DNA from: an uncultured Flavobacteriaceae bacterium
GTDB taxonomy: Bacteria; Bacteroidota; Bacteroidia; Flavobacteriales; Flavobacteriaceae
NCBI GenBank assembly: GCA_938011315.1
Contig: CALLUG010000010.1
Span: forward strand, 56,087 to 120,086
DNA length: 64,000 nt
Direction of reading: 5' to 3'
Positions 44,060 to 53,441 of this stretch are shown piece after piece. The position numbers were made by a program, and so were the translations under genes. Position 1 is the stretch's first letter. Every line of letters begins with the position of its first letter. The notes under the pieces are model-generated. The model made no database searches. It was not told the DNA's origin and was given only the letters and a program-made list of their open reading frames with translations.

Positions 44060-45553
44060 ATGAAACTTAATTACACTATTATTTTTTATTTTTTTGGATT
44101 TTTAATACTATGTAATGGTGGATTTATGCTGCTCTCTGCCCTAGTAAGTATTGCTTACAAAGACGGTGTTGAGCTAAATTTGTTACTTTCAGGTATTTTT
44201 ATTGCTAGTATAGGAGTTGTTTTAATGTTGCTTACTCGCAAGCATAAAAAAGAAATGAATAAGCGAGAAGGCTATATTGTTGTTGCCTTTGGCTGGTTAG
44301 TAATGGCGCTCTCTGGGACTTTACCTTACTTATTAACAGGAAGTATTACTAGCTTTACCAATGCTTTTTTTGAAACCATATCGGGATACACTACCACAGG
44401 ATCTACGATACTAAACGATATAGAAGCAATTCCTAAAGGTATTTTGTTTTGGCGAAGCCTAACCCACTGGATTGGTGGTATGGGAATTATCGTTTTGGCA
44501 ATAGCAATACTCCCCCTATTAGGTATTGGAGGTATGCAATTATTTGCAGCCGAAGCACCAGGGCCAAGTGCAGATAAACTACACCCTAGAATAACAGATA
44601 CAGCAAAACGGCTATGGCTAATTTATTTTGGATATACTATGGCACAAACCATCTTGCTCAACCTTTCGGGGATGTCTTTTTTTGACGCCTTAAACCACTC
44701 TATGACCACCCTATCTACTGGCGGATTTTCTACTAAAAATGCAAGTTTAGCATATTGGAACGGACAGCCTATTATACAATATATTACGATAGTCTTTATG
44801 TTTCTAGCAGGAACAAATTTTGTGTTAAGCTATTTTGCATTTAAGGGAAAAATAAAACGCATTTTTAAAGATGAAGAATTTAAGTTATACCTAAAATTCA
44901 TCATTATTTTTACCCTTATAGCCAGTTTAATAATATACTTTTATACAAACCCTACACAGTCTAGTATTACACACCCAATGGTGTGGGGTAAAGGCGAGAG
45001 TGCATTTAGACATGCATTATTTCAGGTGCTTTCTATTGTAACTACAACAGGATTCGTAACGGCAGACTATACCCTTTGGACGCCCTTTTTGGTTGTTTTC
45101 TTTTTTGGGCTTATGTTTTTGGGGGGCTCGGCAGGGAGTACCTCTGGGGGAGTTAAAATTGTACGACACTTAATGATGATAAAAAACGGAATTTTAGAAT
45201 TTAAACGCACCCTACACCCTAATGCTATACTACCCGTACGGTATAATAAAAAAGCCGTTTCAGAAACTATTGTGTTTAATATCCTTGGCTTTTTTATAGT
45301 CTATATGCTATCTTTTATTATTGGTGCATTGGGCTTTTCGTTAGTAGGACTAAACTTTAACTCTGCCGTAGGCGTAGCTGCATCTTGCTTAGGTAATGTT
45401 GGGCCAGCTCTAGGCGATTTTGGTCCTGTAAATAACTTTTATGCAATGCCAGTAGCAGGCAAGTGGTGGGGAGCTTTTTTAATGCTTATAGGACGTTTAG
45501 AGTTGTTTACTGTCTTAATAGTGTTAACACCATTTTTTTGGAGAAATAGATAA
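44060..45553 (+). CDS. trkH: Trk potassium channel/transporter subunit TrkH
   Basis: This inner-membrane K+ translocating subunit has 497 residues and about ten membrane segments in four M-P-M repeats. The filter-loop glycines are visible in SGYTTTGST, TLSTGGFST, IVTTTGFVT and CLGNVGPALGDFGP, and the intramembrane loop GGSAGSTSGG is present. It works with TrkA encoded immediately upstream. No terminator with a T run follows; a perfect 30-bp palindrome lies 84 bases downstream. Confidence 0.96.
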   Translation: MKLNYTIIFYFFGFLILCNGGFMLLSALVSIAYKDGVELNLLLSGIFIASIGVVLMLLTRKHKKEMNKREGYIVVAFGWLVMALSGTLPYLLTGSITSFTNAFFETISGYTTTGSTILNDIEAIPKGILFWRSLTHWIGGMGIIVLAIAILPLLGIGGMQLFAAEAPGPSADKLHPRITDTAKRLWLIYFGYTMAQTILLNLSGMSFFDALNHSMTTLSTGGFSTKNASLAYWNGQPIIQYITIVFMFLAGTNFVLSYFAFKGKIKRIFKDEEFKLYLKFIIIFTLIASLIIYFYTNPTQSSITHPMVWGKGESAFRHALFQVLSIVTTTGFVTADYTLWTPFLVVFFFGLMFLGGSAGSTSGGVKIVRHLMMIKNGILEFKRTLHPNAILPVRYNKKAVSETIVFNILGFFIVYMLSFIIGALGFSLVGLNFNSAVGVAASCLGNVGPALGDFGPVNNFYAMPVAGKWWGAFLMLIGRLELFTVLIVLTPFFWRNR

Positions 45554-45636
45554 TTTGGTTTTCAGCATAAATAGATTTTTACCCTACACCACTAAAATCA
45601 ATAATATTGAAACACGAGTTTTAAAAGCACTTAATC

Positions 45637-45666
45637 TTACAAATCATTTTTAAAAATGATTTGTAA
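45637..45666. repeat. Perfect 30-bp palindrome between trkH and gyrB
   Basis: TTACAAATCATTTTT is followed at once by its exact reverse complement. Flanking GAGTTTT (about 45616-45622) and AAAACTC (about 45665-45671) extend the structure with bulges. No T run follows, so it is a weak terminator candidate, an operator, or a cruciform site. The 317-base gap 45554-45870 otherwise holds three TTTAAG direct repeats spaced ~10 bases apart (45681-45708) and a -7 box. Confidence 0.6.
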
Positions 45667-45786
45667 AACTCAAAACTCCATTTAAGATGATTTTAAGACG
45701 TTTTAAGCGATTTTTGTATAATTAACAAATGTTGATAATTATTACGCTGAAACCCTAAAAAGCCATTAAAAAGGAATCCTGTTTTG

Positions 45787-45794
45787 TATATTTG
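45787..45794 (+). promoter_or_regulatory. -7 promoter box of gyrB
   Basis: TATATTTG matches TAnnTTTG, 76 bases upstream of the gyrB ATG. No TTG at the ideal -33 position. Confidence 0.4.
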
Positions 45795-45870
45795 ATACGC
45801 TAATAAAATTGATGAATAAACATCATTTTATTTATTTTTTGAACTAAATTTTATTTTAAAACGACTATAT

Positions 45871-47820
45871 ATGAGCGAAGAAAAAGAAGAATTTAACAAG
45901 CACAATTATTCAGCAGACAGTATCCAAGCACTAGAAGGTATGGAGCATGTGCGCATGCGACCATCAATGTATATTGGCGATGTTGGTGTACGAGGACTGC
46001 ATCACTTGGTTTACGAAGTTGTAGATAACTCTATAGACGAGGCTTTAGCAGGACACTGTAATAATATAACCGTAATAATAAATGAAGATAACTCCATAAC
46101 AACAGAAGACGACGGTCGTGGTATCCCCGTAGACGTTCACAAAAAGGAAGGCGTATCGGCACTAGAGGTTGTGATGACAAAAATTGGAGCGGGAGGAAAG
46201 TTTGACAAAGATTCTTACAAAGTTTCTGGAGGATTGCATGGTGTTGGTGTAAGCTGCGTAAACGCATTATCACAACACCTTAAAGCCACAGTATTTAGAG
46301 AAGGTAAAATTTACGAACAAGAGTACGAGCGCGGAAAAGCCTCTTACCCCGTTAAGCAAATAGGAACAACCGATAAAAGAGGAACTACAGTAACCTTTAA
46401 GCCAGACCCCACAATATTTACACAAACCTTAGAGTATAGTTACGACACCCTAGCAAGTCGATTAAGAGAGTTAGCTTACTTAAACAAAGGAATTACTGTA
46501 CACTTAATAGATAAAAGAAACAAAAAAGAAGATGGTCAGTTTGAAGGAGAAACCTTTCACTCAAAAGAAGGATTAAAAGAATTTATTAAATTTTTAGATG
46601 GCAACCGCGAGCCTTTAATGAAAGGCGTAATTGCTTTTGAAGGCGAAAAAAACGGTGTTCCCGTAGAAGTTGCTATGATTTATAATACCTCCTATGCCGA
46701 AAATTTACACTCCTACGTTAATAATATTAATACTCACGAAGGAGGGACACACTTATCAGGATTTAGACGAGGTCTAACACATACCCTAAAAAAGTTTGCA
46801 GACAACTCGGGGATGTTAGATAAATTGAAATTTGATATTGCGGGCGACGACTTTAGAGAAGGCCTAACCGCTATTATTTCTGTCAAAGTACAAGAACCAC
46901 AATTTGAAGGGCAAACAAAAACAAAACTAGGAAACCGTGAAGTATCTGCCTCTGTAAGTCAAGCAGTATCGGAAATGCTAACCGACTATCTAGAAGAACA
47001 CCCAGATGAAGCTAAAGCCATTGTGCAAAAAGTAATTCTTGCAGCCCAAGCACGCCACGCAGCCAATAAAGCGCGCGAAATGGTACAGCGTAAAACCGTT
47101 ATGAGTATTGGTGGTTTGCCTGGCAAACTATCGGACTGTTCCGAACAAGACCCTACAAAATGCGAAGTGTTTCTAGTAGAGGGAGACTCGGCAGGTGGAA
47201 CAGCAAAGCAAGGGCGAGACAGAATGTTTCAAGCAATACTGCCATTAAGAGGTAAAATCCTTAATGTTGAAAAAGCAATGACACATCGCGTGTTTGAAAA
47301 CGAAGAAATTAAAAACATATTCACAGCCCTTGGAGTAACTATAGGAACAGAAGACGATAGCAAAGCCTTAAACCTATCAAAATTAAGATACCATAAAATT
47401 GTGATTATGTGTGATGCCGATATTGATGGAAGTCATATCGAAACCTTAATACTAACCTTTTTCTTTAGGTACATGAAAGAACTTATTGAAAACGGACACA
47501 TCTATATCGCAACACCACCATTATACTTAGTTAAAAAAGGTACTAAAAAGCAGTACGCTTGGAGTGATGAGGAGCGTGTAAATATTATGGACAGCTTTGG
47601 TGATGGTAGTAAGATACAGCGCTACAAAGGTTTGGGAGAAATGAATGCCGAGCAACTTTGGGACACAACCATGAATCCGGAATTTAGAACTCTAAGGCAA
47701 GTACAAATAGACAATGGCGTAGAAGCAGATCGTATTTTTTCTATGTTAATGGGAGACGAAGTCCCACCACGTAAAGATTTTATAGAAAAAAATGCAGTTT
47801 ATGCCAATATTGATGCTTAA
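45871..47820 (+). CDS. gyrB: DNA gyrase subunit B
   Basis: GyrB is the ATPase and TOPRIM subunit of gyrase, which introduces negative supercoils. The 649 residues form the short type without the proteobacterial insertion. The GHKL ATPase domain has EVVDNSIDEALAGH, DDGRGIPVD and GGLHGVGVSCVNALS. The transducer domain has the QTKTKLGN loop. TOPRIM motifs are EGDSAGGTAKQGRDR, PLRGKILNVEKA and DADIDGSHI. The C-terminus has RYKGLGEMNAEQLW. It is monocistronic. Confidence 0.98.
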   Translation: MSEEKEEFNKHNYSADSIQALEGMEHVRMRPSMYIGDVGVRGLHHLVYEVVDNSIDEALAGHCNNITVIINEDNSITTEDDGRGIPVDVHKKEGVSALEVVMTKIGAGGKFDKDSYKVSGGLHGVGVSCVNALSQHLKATVFREGKIYEQEYERGKASYPVKQIGTTDKRGTTVTFKPDPTIFTQTLEYSYDTLASRLRELAYLNKGITVHLIDKRNKKEDGQFEGETFHSKEGLKEFIKFLDGNREPLMKGVIAFEGEKNGVPVEVAMIYNTSYAENLHSYVNNINTHEGGTHLSGFRRGLTHTLKKFADNSGMLDKLKFDIAGDDFREGLTAIISVKVQEPQFEGQTKTKLGNREVSASVSQAVSEMLTDYLEEHPDEAKAIVQKVILAAQARHAANKAREMVQRKTVMSIGGLPGKLSDCSEQDPTKCEVFLVEGDSAGGTAKQGRDRMFQAILPLRGKILNVEKAMTHRVFENEEIKNIFTALGVTIGTEDDSKALNLSKLRYHKIVIMCDADIDGSHIETLILTFFFRYMKELIENGHIYIATPPLYLVKKGTKKQYAWSDEERVNIMDSFGDGSKIQRYKGLGEMNAEQLWDTTMNPEFRTLRQVQIDNGVEADRIFSMLMGDEVPPRKDFIEKNAVYANIDA

Positions 47821-47970
47821 ATAAAAATAATAAAAACAAATAAAAACAGTATTTTTTTATTTTGAATACCGGCTAATGTGTGTAATATTACGCTCACAAA
47901 ATCGACGATAATATTTGTTTTAACGCATACAGCAATAAAAATTTTAATAATTTAAATTTATAATACAAAC

Positions 47971-48897
47971 ATGAAAATAACAGTAGTAGGGGCAGGAGCA
48001 GTAGGCGCAAGTTGTGCAGAGTATATTGCAATCAAAAACTTTGCTTCAGAGGTAACTTTATTAGATATTAAAGAAGGCTTTGCAGAAGGTAAAGCTATGG
48101 ACTTAATGCAAACCGCATCATTAAACGGTTTTGATACAAAAATAACAGGTGTAACTAACAACTATTCTAAAACAGCTCATAGCGATATCTGTGTAATAAC
48201 CTCAGGAATACCTCGTAAGCCAGGTATGACTCGAGAGGAGTTAATAGGCATTAATGCAGGAATCGTAAAAACGGTATCTAAAAGTTTGCTAGAACACTCC
48301 CCTAATACCATTATTATTGTAGTGAGTAACCCAATGGATACTATGACTTACTTGGTGCATAAAACCACAGGGCTGCCTAAAAATAGAATTATAGGAATGG
48401 GAGGTGCTTTAGACTCAGCACGTTTTAAATACCGATTAGCAGAAGCCACTCAAGCTCCTATTAGCGATATAGACGGTATGGTAATTGGCGGACATTCAGA
48501 TAAAGGAATGGTGCCACTAACAGCTCATGCCACTAGAAATAGTATAAAAGTATCTGAATTTTTATCGGAAGAGCGCTTAAATCAAGTAAAGGAAGATACC
48601 AAGGTTGGTGGAGCTACACTTACCAAGTTACTAGGCACTTCGGCTTGGTATGCTCCCGGGGCAGCAGTAAGCGGTTTAGTACAAGCCATTGCCTGCGATC
48701 AGCAAAAAATGTTTCCTTGCTCTGCGTTGTTAGAGGGGGAGTACGGGCTAAGTGACTTAGCCATAGGAGTCCCTGTAATTTTAGGTAAAAACGGAATCGA
48801 ACGTATTGTTACTATACAGCTTAGCGATGCCGAAAAAGCACATCTACATGAAAGTGCCGAAGGTGTTAAGAAAACCAACGGATTACTCGAACTCTAG
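47971..48897 (+). CDS. mdh: Malate dehydrogenase (LDH-like class)
   Basis: Mdh oxidises malate to oxaloacetate with NAD in the TCA cycle. The 308 residues begin with the Rossmann motif VVGAGAVGASCAEYIA, and LLDIKEGFAEGKAMDL carries the Asp that selects NAD. Substrate arginines are in SGIPRKPGMTREEL, and the catalytic His is in VIGGHSDKGMVPL. This is the LDH-like tetrameric MDH group common in Bacteroidota. A strong terminator follows. Confidence 0.97.
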   Translation: MKITVVGAGAVGASCAEYIAIKNFASEVTLLDIKEGFAEGKAMDLMQTASLNGFDTKITGVTNNYSKTAHSDICVITSGIPRKPGMTREELIGINAGIVKTVSKSLLEHSPNTIIIVVSNPMDTMTYLVHKTTGLPKNRIIGMGGALDSARFKYRLAEATQAPISDIDGMVIGGHSDKGMVPLTAHATRNSIKVSEFLSEERLNQVKEDTKVGGATLTKLLGTSAWYAPGAAVSGLVQAIACDQQKMFPCSALLEGEYGLSDLAIGVPVILGKNGIERIVTIQLSDAEKAHLHESAEGVKKTNGLLEL

Positions 48898-48940
48898 CGT
48901 AGGATTAAACGTAATCACAAAAAAAAACATAACAATTTAA

Positions 48941-48977
48941 AATAAAGACTGTAGCAATACAGTCTTTATTATTTTTT
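48941..48977 (+). terminator. Terminator of mdh
   Basis: A perfect 13-bp stem (48941-48953 with 48958-48970, AATAAAGACTGTA) with a 4-base loop is followed by ATTTTTTAT. The tail overlaps the -7 box of the next gene. Confidence 0.92.
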
Positions 48978-48984
48978 ATATTTG
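48977..48984 (+). promoter_or_regulatory. -7 promoter box 4 bases before the ATG of the gene at 48989
   Basis: TATATTTG matches TAnnTTTG exactly, followed by GCTC and ATG. The spacing predicts transcription starting at the start codon. Confidence 0.45.
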
Positions 48985-48988
48985 GCTC

Positions 48989-49588
48989 ATGAAAGTAAAA
49001 ACGTATTTAATTGCTTTAATTACGATAGTCACTTTACTTGGTGTTTTTCAAGAGCAATTTCCTGTTTCAAATCAAGAAATTGTTTTACAGTTTTCTGAAA
49101 GTGAGGTTTCTAAAAAAGAAACTCAAAGTATAATTGCGCTAATAAAACAACAGCTCTATACCGTAGGAGTACATTATACCCAAGTAAAAAAAGATAGTGG
49201 TAAGTTAAAAATTAGTTATTACAGTGATATCGATATTGCTAGTATTAAAAAAATTTTTGGGCAAGCACATCAACTTCAATTTAATATCTCTAAGGGCAAT
49301 CGCCAAGACAAAAATCGACCTAAAAACTCAAATCATTACGATTTAAGTATTTACGAAATACAACCTAATCTTAATTTAAACACTAATTTAGGTCTAAACG
49401 CTTACGCTATAGACATACAAACCAAAAGTAATATCCCCCTTAATAGTCTTAATCTTTTTGGATGTAAAACAAACCCCAAGCTCTATACAATACAAACTAT
49501 CACTTCTATTATTTATAAGAGTAATACAGTAGCATTGTACAATACACTTCACGAAATCCCTAAAGTTAGGGCGGGGCCAGTAGCTTAG
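48989..49588 (+). CDS. Exported or anchored protein of unknown function upstream of secDF
   Basis: The 199-residue protein has an N-terminal hydrophobic segment (about residues 4-20) that could be a signal peptide or anchor. A small alpha/beta region follows (about 30-95, EIVLQFSESEVSKKETQSII, KISYYSDIDIASIKKIF), then a Thr/Asn-rich tail ending in VRAGPVA. No catalytic motif or known family is recognised. Its place between mdh and secDF may reflect a link to export, but each gene has its own promoter signal, so this is only a possibility. Confidence 0.65.
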   Translation: MKVKTYLIALITIVTLLGVFQEQFPVSNQEIVLQFSESEVSKKETQSIIALIKQQLYTVGVHYTQVKKDSGKLKISYYSDIDIASIKKIFGQAHQLQFNISKGNRQDKNRPKNSNHYDLSIYEIQPNLNLNTNLGLNAYAIDIQTKSNIPLNSLNLFGCKTNPKLYTIQTITSIIYKSNTVALYNTLHEIPKVRAGPVA

Positions 49589-49682
49589 TAAATTTTGTAA
49601 AACAGAAATCTATCTCTTCTTTTAACCCTATTTTTAGGTTTTATAAAAATAGGATTAATAACAGCGAATCACAATAAAATAA

Positions 49683-49713
49683 TTGTCAGATTATAAGGTA
49701 AATGATATATTTG
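49683..49713 (+). promoter_or_regulatory. Full consensus promoter of secDF (TTG-N20-TATATTTG)
   Basis: TTG at 49683-49685 and TATATTTG at 49706-49713 are separated by 20 bases, matching both elements of the Bacteroidota housekeeping promoter. The ATG follows 36 bases later, leaving a leader of about 30 bases. Confidence 0.65.
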
Positions 49714-49749
49714 CCCGTCTTAAAAATTGACTAAAAAAACAAAATTATA

Positions 49750-52700
49750 ATGGAAAATAAAGGATTAATAAAATTATTTGCAATACTATTTGGTTTAGTA
49801 AGTATTTACCAAATAGCATTTACTTTTGCAGGTCGTAAAGTAGAGCGCAATGCAAAACAATATGCAGTCTCTCAGGTAGCAGACACAGAGCCAGAATACG
49901 AAACAAAACGTAGCGCTTTAGAAATAAACTACTTAGACTCTATAAGTAAAAAAAATGTTTACAGTATTGGTATTGCTAATTACACTTACAATGATGTAAA
50001 AGAAAAAGCAATGAATCTTGGTCTTGACCTTAAAGGCGGTGTAGACGTTACCTTACAAATATCTGTAAAAGATATCTTAAAAGGTCTATCCAATAACAGT
50101 GAGGATCCTATTTTTTTGCAAGCCTTAACAGATGCCGATAAGTTACAAACAAATGCGCAAGAGTCTTATCTAGAATCTTTTTACAGAGCTTTCGATGCGA
50201 TTAAGAACGATACAAAATTAGCATCGCCAGATATTTTTGCAAATAGAGACCTAAGCGATGTAATTACTTTTGATATGTCCGATGCTGAGGTAAAAAAAGT
50301 ATTAAATATAAAAGTAAACGAGTCCATTCAGTCTGCATTCGAGGTGCTACGTAAACGTATCGATAAGTTTGGAGTAACACAACCAAACATACAACGTGTT
50401 GGTAATTCAGGACGTATTATAGTAGAGTTACCCGGTGTTAAAGATGTAGAGCGTGCAAAAAAGTTATTACAAACCACAGCACAGTTAGAGTTTTGGGATG
50501 TTTATAACCCTGCACAATTTTCCCCATTTATTATACAAGCAGATAACTTATTAAAACAGCAAAAAGATGCTGAAACAGAAAACGACGATACTAAAACTAA
50601 TGACCCAGCAGTAATAGAGACCGAAACTGACGTAGAGGAAGATGATGCTATTGGCGATTTACTTGGCGATGTTACTACCGACTCAACTTCTGTAAACATA
50701 CCGGAAGTTGTTCGTCCTTTAATAGGGCTTATGAAAGCTGGAAGTAGAGTTAGCATTGGGCGTTTTGCTGTAGAAGACACAGCAACAGTAGGCGCCTATT
50801 TAAGACAACCAGAGGTTAGAGCTTTATTGACTCCAGCACAACGCTATACAAAGTTTCTTTTTGGGCTACCAACAATAGGCGAAGACCTAAAAGGATCAGA
50901 ACTAGAAAGTGTTGAACTCGTAGAGTTGTATGCTATAAAGGGTAATAAAAGCAATACCCCAGAGTTAAGCGGTGCCGTTGTGGTATCTGCAGCACAATCT
51001 TTTGACCTTAGAAACCAACCTACTGTAACAATGCAAATGAATGCAATAGGCGCAAAAGGATGGGAAGAAATGACGGGAAGAGCATTTAATCAAAGGACAA
51101 ATATCGCCGTAGTTTTAGATAATGTTGTGTATTCTGCACCAGGTGTAACAACAGGTGCTATCTCTGGTGGCAATACCGAAATATCAGGCTCATTTACACT
51201 AAAAGAAGCGCAAGATTTGGCTGTTGTGTTAAGAGCAGGGAAATTACCTGCAAAAGCAGATGTTATTAGAGCGACAGAAGTTGGACCATCTTTAGGGCAA
51301 GAAGCAATTACTAGCGGAACAAAATCTTTTATTATCGCATTAATTTTAGTTTTATTGTGGATGGTAGTTTACTATGGTAAAGCAGGATTGTTTTCGGATA
51401 TTGCGTTGTTGCTAAATATTTTATTGGTGTTTGGTATCCTTTCTGGATTAGGCGCAGTACTTACCTTACCAGGTATTGCAGGTATCGTATTAACCATAGG
51501 GATTGCAGTAGATGCTAATGTACTTATTTACGAACGTGTTAGAGAAGAAATAGCTAAGGGCAAAGGCCAAAAAGAAGCTATTAAAGATGGTTTTAGTAAC
51601 GCATTATCGTCTATACTAGATGCAAACATTACAACAGGCTTAACAGCACTAATCTTATTCTTGTTTGGTACAGGCCCTATTAAAGGCTTTGCCACAACCT
51701 TATTAATAGGAATTTTAACCTCACTATTTACCGCAATTTTTATATCGCGTTTACTTATCGATTGGCATACTAACCGAGGAGGGACGTTAACGTTTTCTAC
51801 AGGGTTAACTAAAGGGCTATTTAGAAATATTAATATCGAATTTTTAAAACGCCGTAAAGTAGCTTATATCATTTCTAGCGTTATTATTATTGGCGGTTTA
51901 GCCTCTTTATTTACAACAGGGTTAGACCAAGGTATCGATTTTGTTGGAGGTAGAACTTATACCGTTCGCTTTGCTAAAGATGTCGATGCAGAAAAGATTA
52001 AAACTGCAGTTGTAAGCACCTTTGGAAGTGCTGAAGTCAAAACAATAGGAGGTGACAATCAACTTAAAATATCAACAAAATATAAAGTCAACGAAAATAC
52101 AGCAGAGATTGATGAAGAGGTACAAAATAAGCTATACACTGCTTTACAACCATTTTTGCCAAGCAATATGACTTACGATAGCTTTGTAGTTGCCGATAAC
52201 AGTGTTGGTAAAATGAGTTCGGATAAGGTAAGCCCTACCATTGCCGATGATATTAAAAAATCATCTTTATGGGCTGTTTTAGGTTCTTTAATAGTTGTGT
52301 TTCTTTATATTTTATTTCGATTTAGGAAATGGCAATTCTCTCTTGGTGCTGTAGCAGCAGTATTTCATGACGTGCTAATTGTATTAGGTATTTTTTCTAT
52401 AACTTGGCGATTTATGCCATTTAGTATGGAAATAGACCAAGCTTTTATTGCAGCAATACTAACCGTTATAGGATACTCATTAAATGACACCGTGGTTGTG
52501 TTTGATAGAATTAGAGAGTTCTTAAACGAGCATACCAATTGGGATTTTGGTCGTGTTGTAGATTCTGCATTAAGTAGCACCTTAAGTAGAACCTTAAATA
52601 CTTCCTTAACGACCTTAGTCGTACTTTTAGCAATGTTTATATTTGGTGCAGATTCACTTAGAGGCTTACTATTTGCACTAATGGTAGGCGTTATTGTAGG

Positions 52701-52776
52701 GACTTACTCATCAGTATTTATTGCAACACCAATAATGAACGATACAATTAAGAGACTACAAAAAAATGAAAAGTAA
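49750..52776 (+). CDS. secDF: Protein translocase subunit SecDF (fused SecD and SecF)
   Basis: This inner-membrane, proton-driven accessory of the Sec translocon pulls proteins into the periplasm. The 1008 residues fuse SecD (about 1-680) and SecF (about 690-1008). The first membrane helix is near 8-24, followed by NLGLDLKGGVDVTLQ. The P1 head contains FEVLRKRIDKFGV and PGVKDVERAKKLL. SecD membrane motifs are GLTALILFLFGTGPIKGFATTL and IAVDANVLIYERVREE. The SecF half has GIDFVGGRTYTVRF and GYSLNDTVVVFDRIRE. An acidic linker (about 275-320) interrupts the P1 head region. Monocistronic, with a consensus promoter and a strong terminator. Confidence 0.97.
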   Translation: MENKGLIKLFAILFGLVSIYQIAFTFAGRKVERNAKQYAVSQVADTEPEYETKRSALEINYLDSISKKNVYSIGIANYTYNDVKEKAMNLGLDLKGGVDVTLQISVKDILKGLSNNSEDPIFLQALTDADKLQTNAQESYLESFYRAFDAIKNDTKLASPDIFANRDLSDVITFDMSDAEVKKVLNIKVNESIQSAFEVLRKRIDKFGVTQPNIQRVGNSGRIIVELPGVKDVERAKKLLQTTAQLEFWDVYNPAQFSPFIIQADNLLKQQKDAETENDDTKTNDPAVIETETDVEEDDAIGDLLGDVTTDSTSVNIPEVVRPLIGLMKAGSRVSIGRFAVEDTATVGAYLRQPEVRALLTPAQRYTKFLFGLPTIGEDLKGSELESVELVELYAIKGNKSNTPELSGAVVVSAAQSFDLRNQPTVTMQMNAIGAKGWEEMTGRAFNQRTNIAVVLDNVVYSAPGVTTGAISGGNTEISGSFTLKEAQDLAVVLRAGKLPAKADVIRATEVGPSLGQEAITSGTKSFIIALILVLLWMVVYYGKAGLFSDIALLLNILLVFGILSGLGAVLTLPGIAGIVLTIGIAVDANVLIYERVREEIAKGKGQKEAIKDGFSNALSSILDANITTGLTALILFLFGTGPIKGFATTLLIGILTSLFTAIFISRLLIDWHTNRGGTLTFSTGLTKGLFRNINIEFLKRRKVAYIISSVIIIGGLASLFTTGLDQGIDFVGGRTYTVRFAKDVDAEKIKTAVVSTFGSAEVKTIGGDNQLKISTKYKVNENTAEIDEEVQNKLYTALQPFLPSNMTYDSFVVADNSVGKMSSDKVSPTIADDIKKSSLWAVLGSLIVVFLYILFRFRKWQFSLGAVAAVFHDVLIVLGIFSITWRFMPFSMEIDQAFIAAILTVIGYSLNDTVVVFDRIREFLNEHTNWDFGRVVDSALSSTLSRTLNTSLTTLVVLLAMFIFGADSLRGLLFALMVGVIVGTYSSVFIATPIMNDTIKRLQKNEK

Positions 52777-52810
52777 TTTTTGAAACGTTTTGTAGAGTAA
52801 TATAATTCAC

Positions 52811-52846
52811 AAAAAGCAGTGGTGTGTACCACTGCTTTTTGTGTTT
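52811..52846 (+). terminator. Terminator of secDF
   Basis: A perfect 13-bp stem (52811-52823 with 52828-52840, AAAAAGCAGTGGT) with a 4-base loop and T-rich tail lies 35 bases after the stop. Confidence 0.92.
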
Positions 52847-52971
52847 TAAACTAATTTTTTGGCTGCGTCAATAAAATTTTGTTAATTACTATCATTGTAT
52901 ATAATAAGCAGTTAAAGAACCTTTTGTAAATTAATAAAACAAAATACTTCGCTTACTAATAAAGTATAAAT

Positions 52972-53403
52972 ATGAAATTTAATAGCAACAAAGATTTATT
53001 ATTTAGTATTGTAATCTTAGGACTAAACGCTTTTTTTATTGCAATTAGTATTGTTATAATTTTTAACGCAGAGACGAGTGGGAGTAAGTATTTTTCGGTG
53101 GCTGTTATTTTGGCTGTTGTCGGACTTCTGTTTTGGCTGTATTTTGGGACTAATTATAAATTAACAAAAAACAATCAATTACAATACAGAAGTGGTCCTT
53201 TTGTAGGGGAAATAGATGTTGATACTATAACCGAAATTATAAAGGGAAAAACACTTTGGGTGGGATTAAAACCAGCAACTGCTAAAAAAGGACTTATTAT
53301 AAAATATGATAAGTATAACGAAATCTACATTAGCCCAAAAACAAATGAAACTTTTATACAACAAATTTTAAAACGTAATAAGCACATAAAAATAACGACC
53401 TAA
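52972..53403 (+). CDS. PH-domain-like membrane protein (bacterial PH family)
   Basis: The 143-residue protein has two membrane helices (about 9-30 and 40-62) followed by a small beta-rich domain with a C-terminal helix (about 65-140: NYKLTKNNQLQYRSGPF, EIDVDTITEIIKGK, ISPKTNETFIQQILKRN). This is the pattern of bacterial PH-like domains. Function unknown. It is separate from secDF, with a terminator between. Confidence 0.7.
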   Translation: MKFNSNKDLLFSIVILGLNAFFIAISIVIIFNAETSGSKYFSVAVILAVVGLLFWLYFGTNYKLTKNNQLQYRSGPFVGEIDVDTITEIIKGKTLWVGLKPATAKKGLIIKYDKYNEIYISPKTNETFIQQILKRNKHIKITT

Positions 53404-53441
53404 AAAACGACGTTGATATAGTGTAACTCATACCAATAGTA

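Noticed and set aside
45554..45870. Replication origin near gyrB
   Set aside because: There is no dnaA, no dnaN and no recognisable DnaA-box cluster. The A/T palindrome and phased repeats alone do not support an origin.
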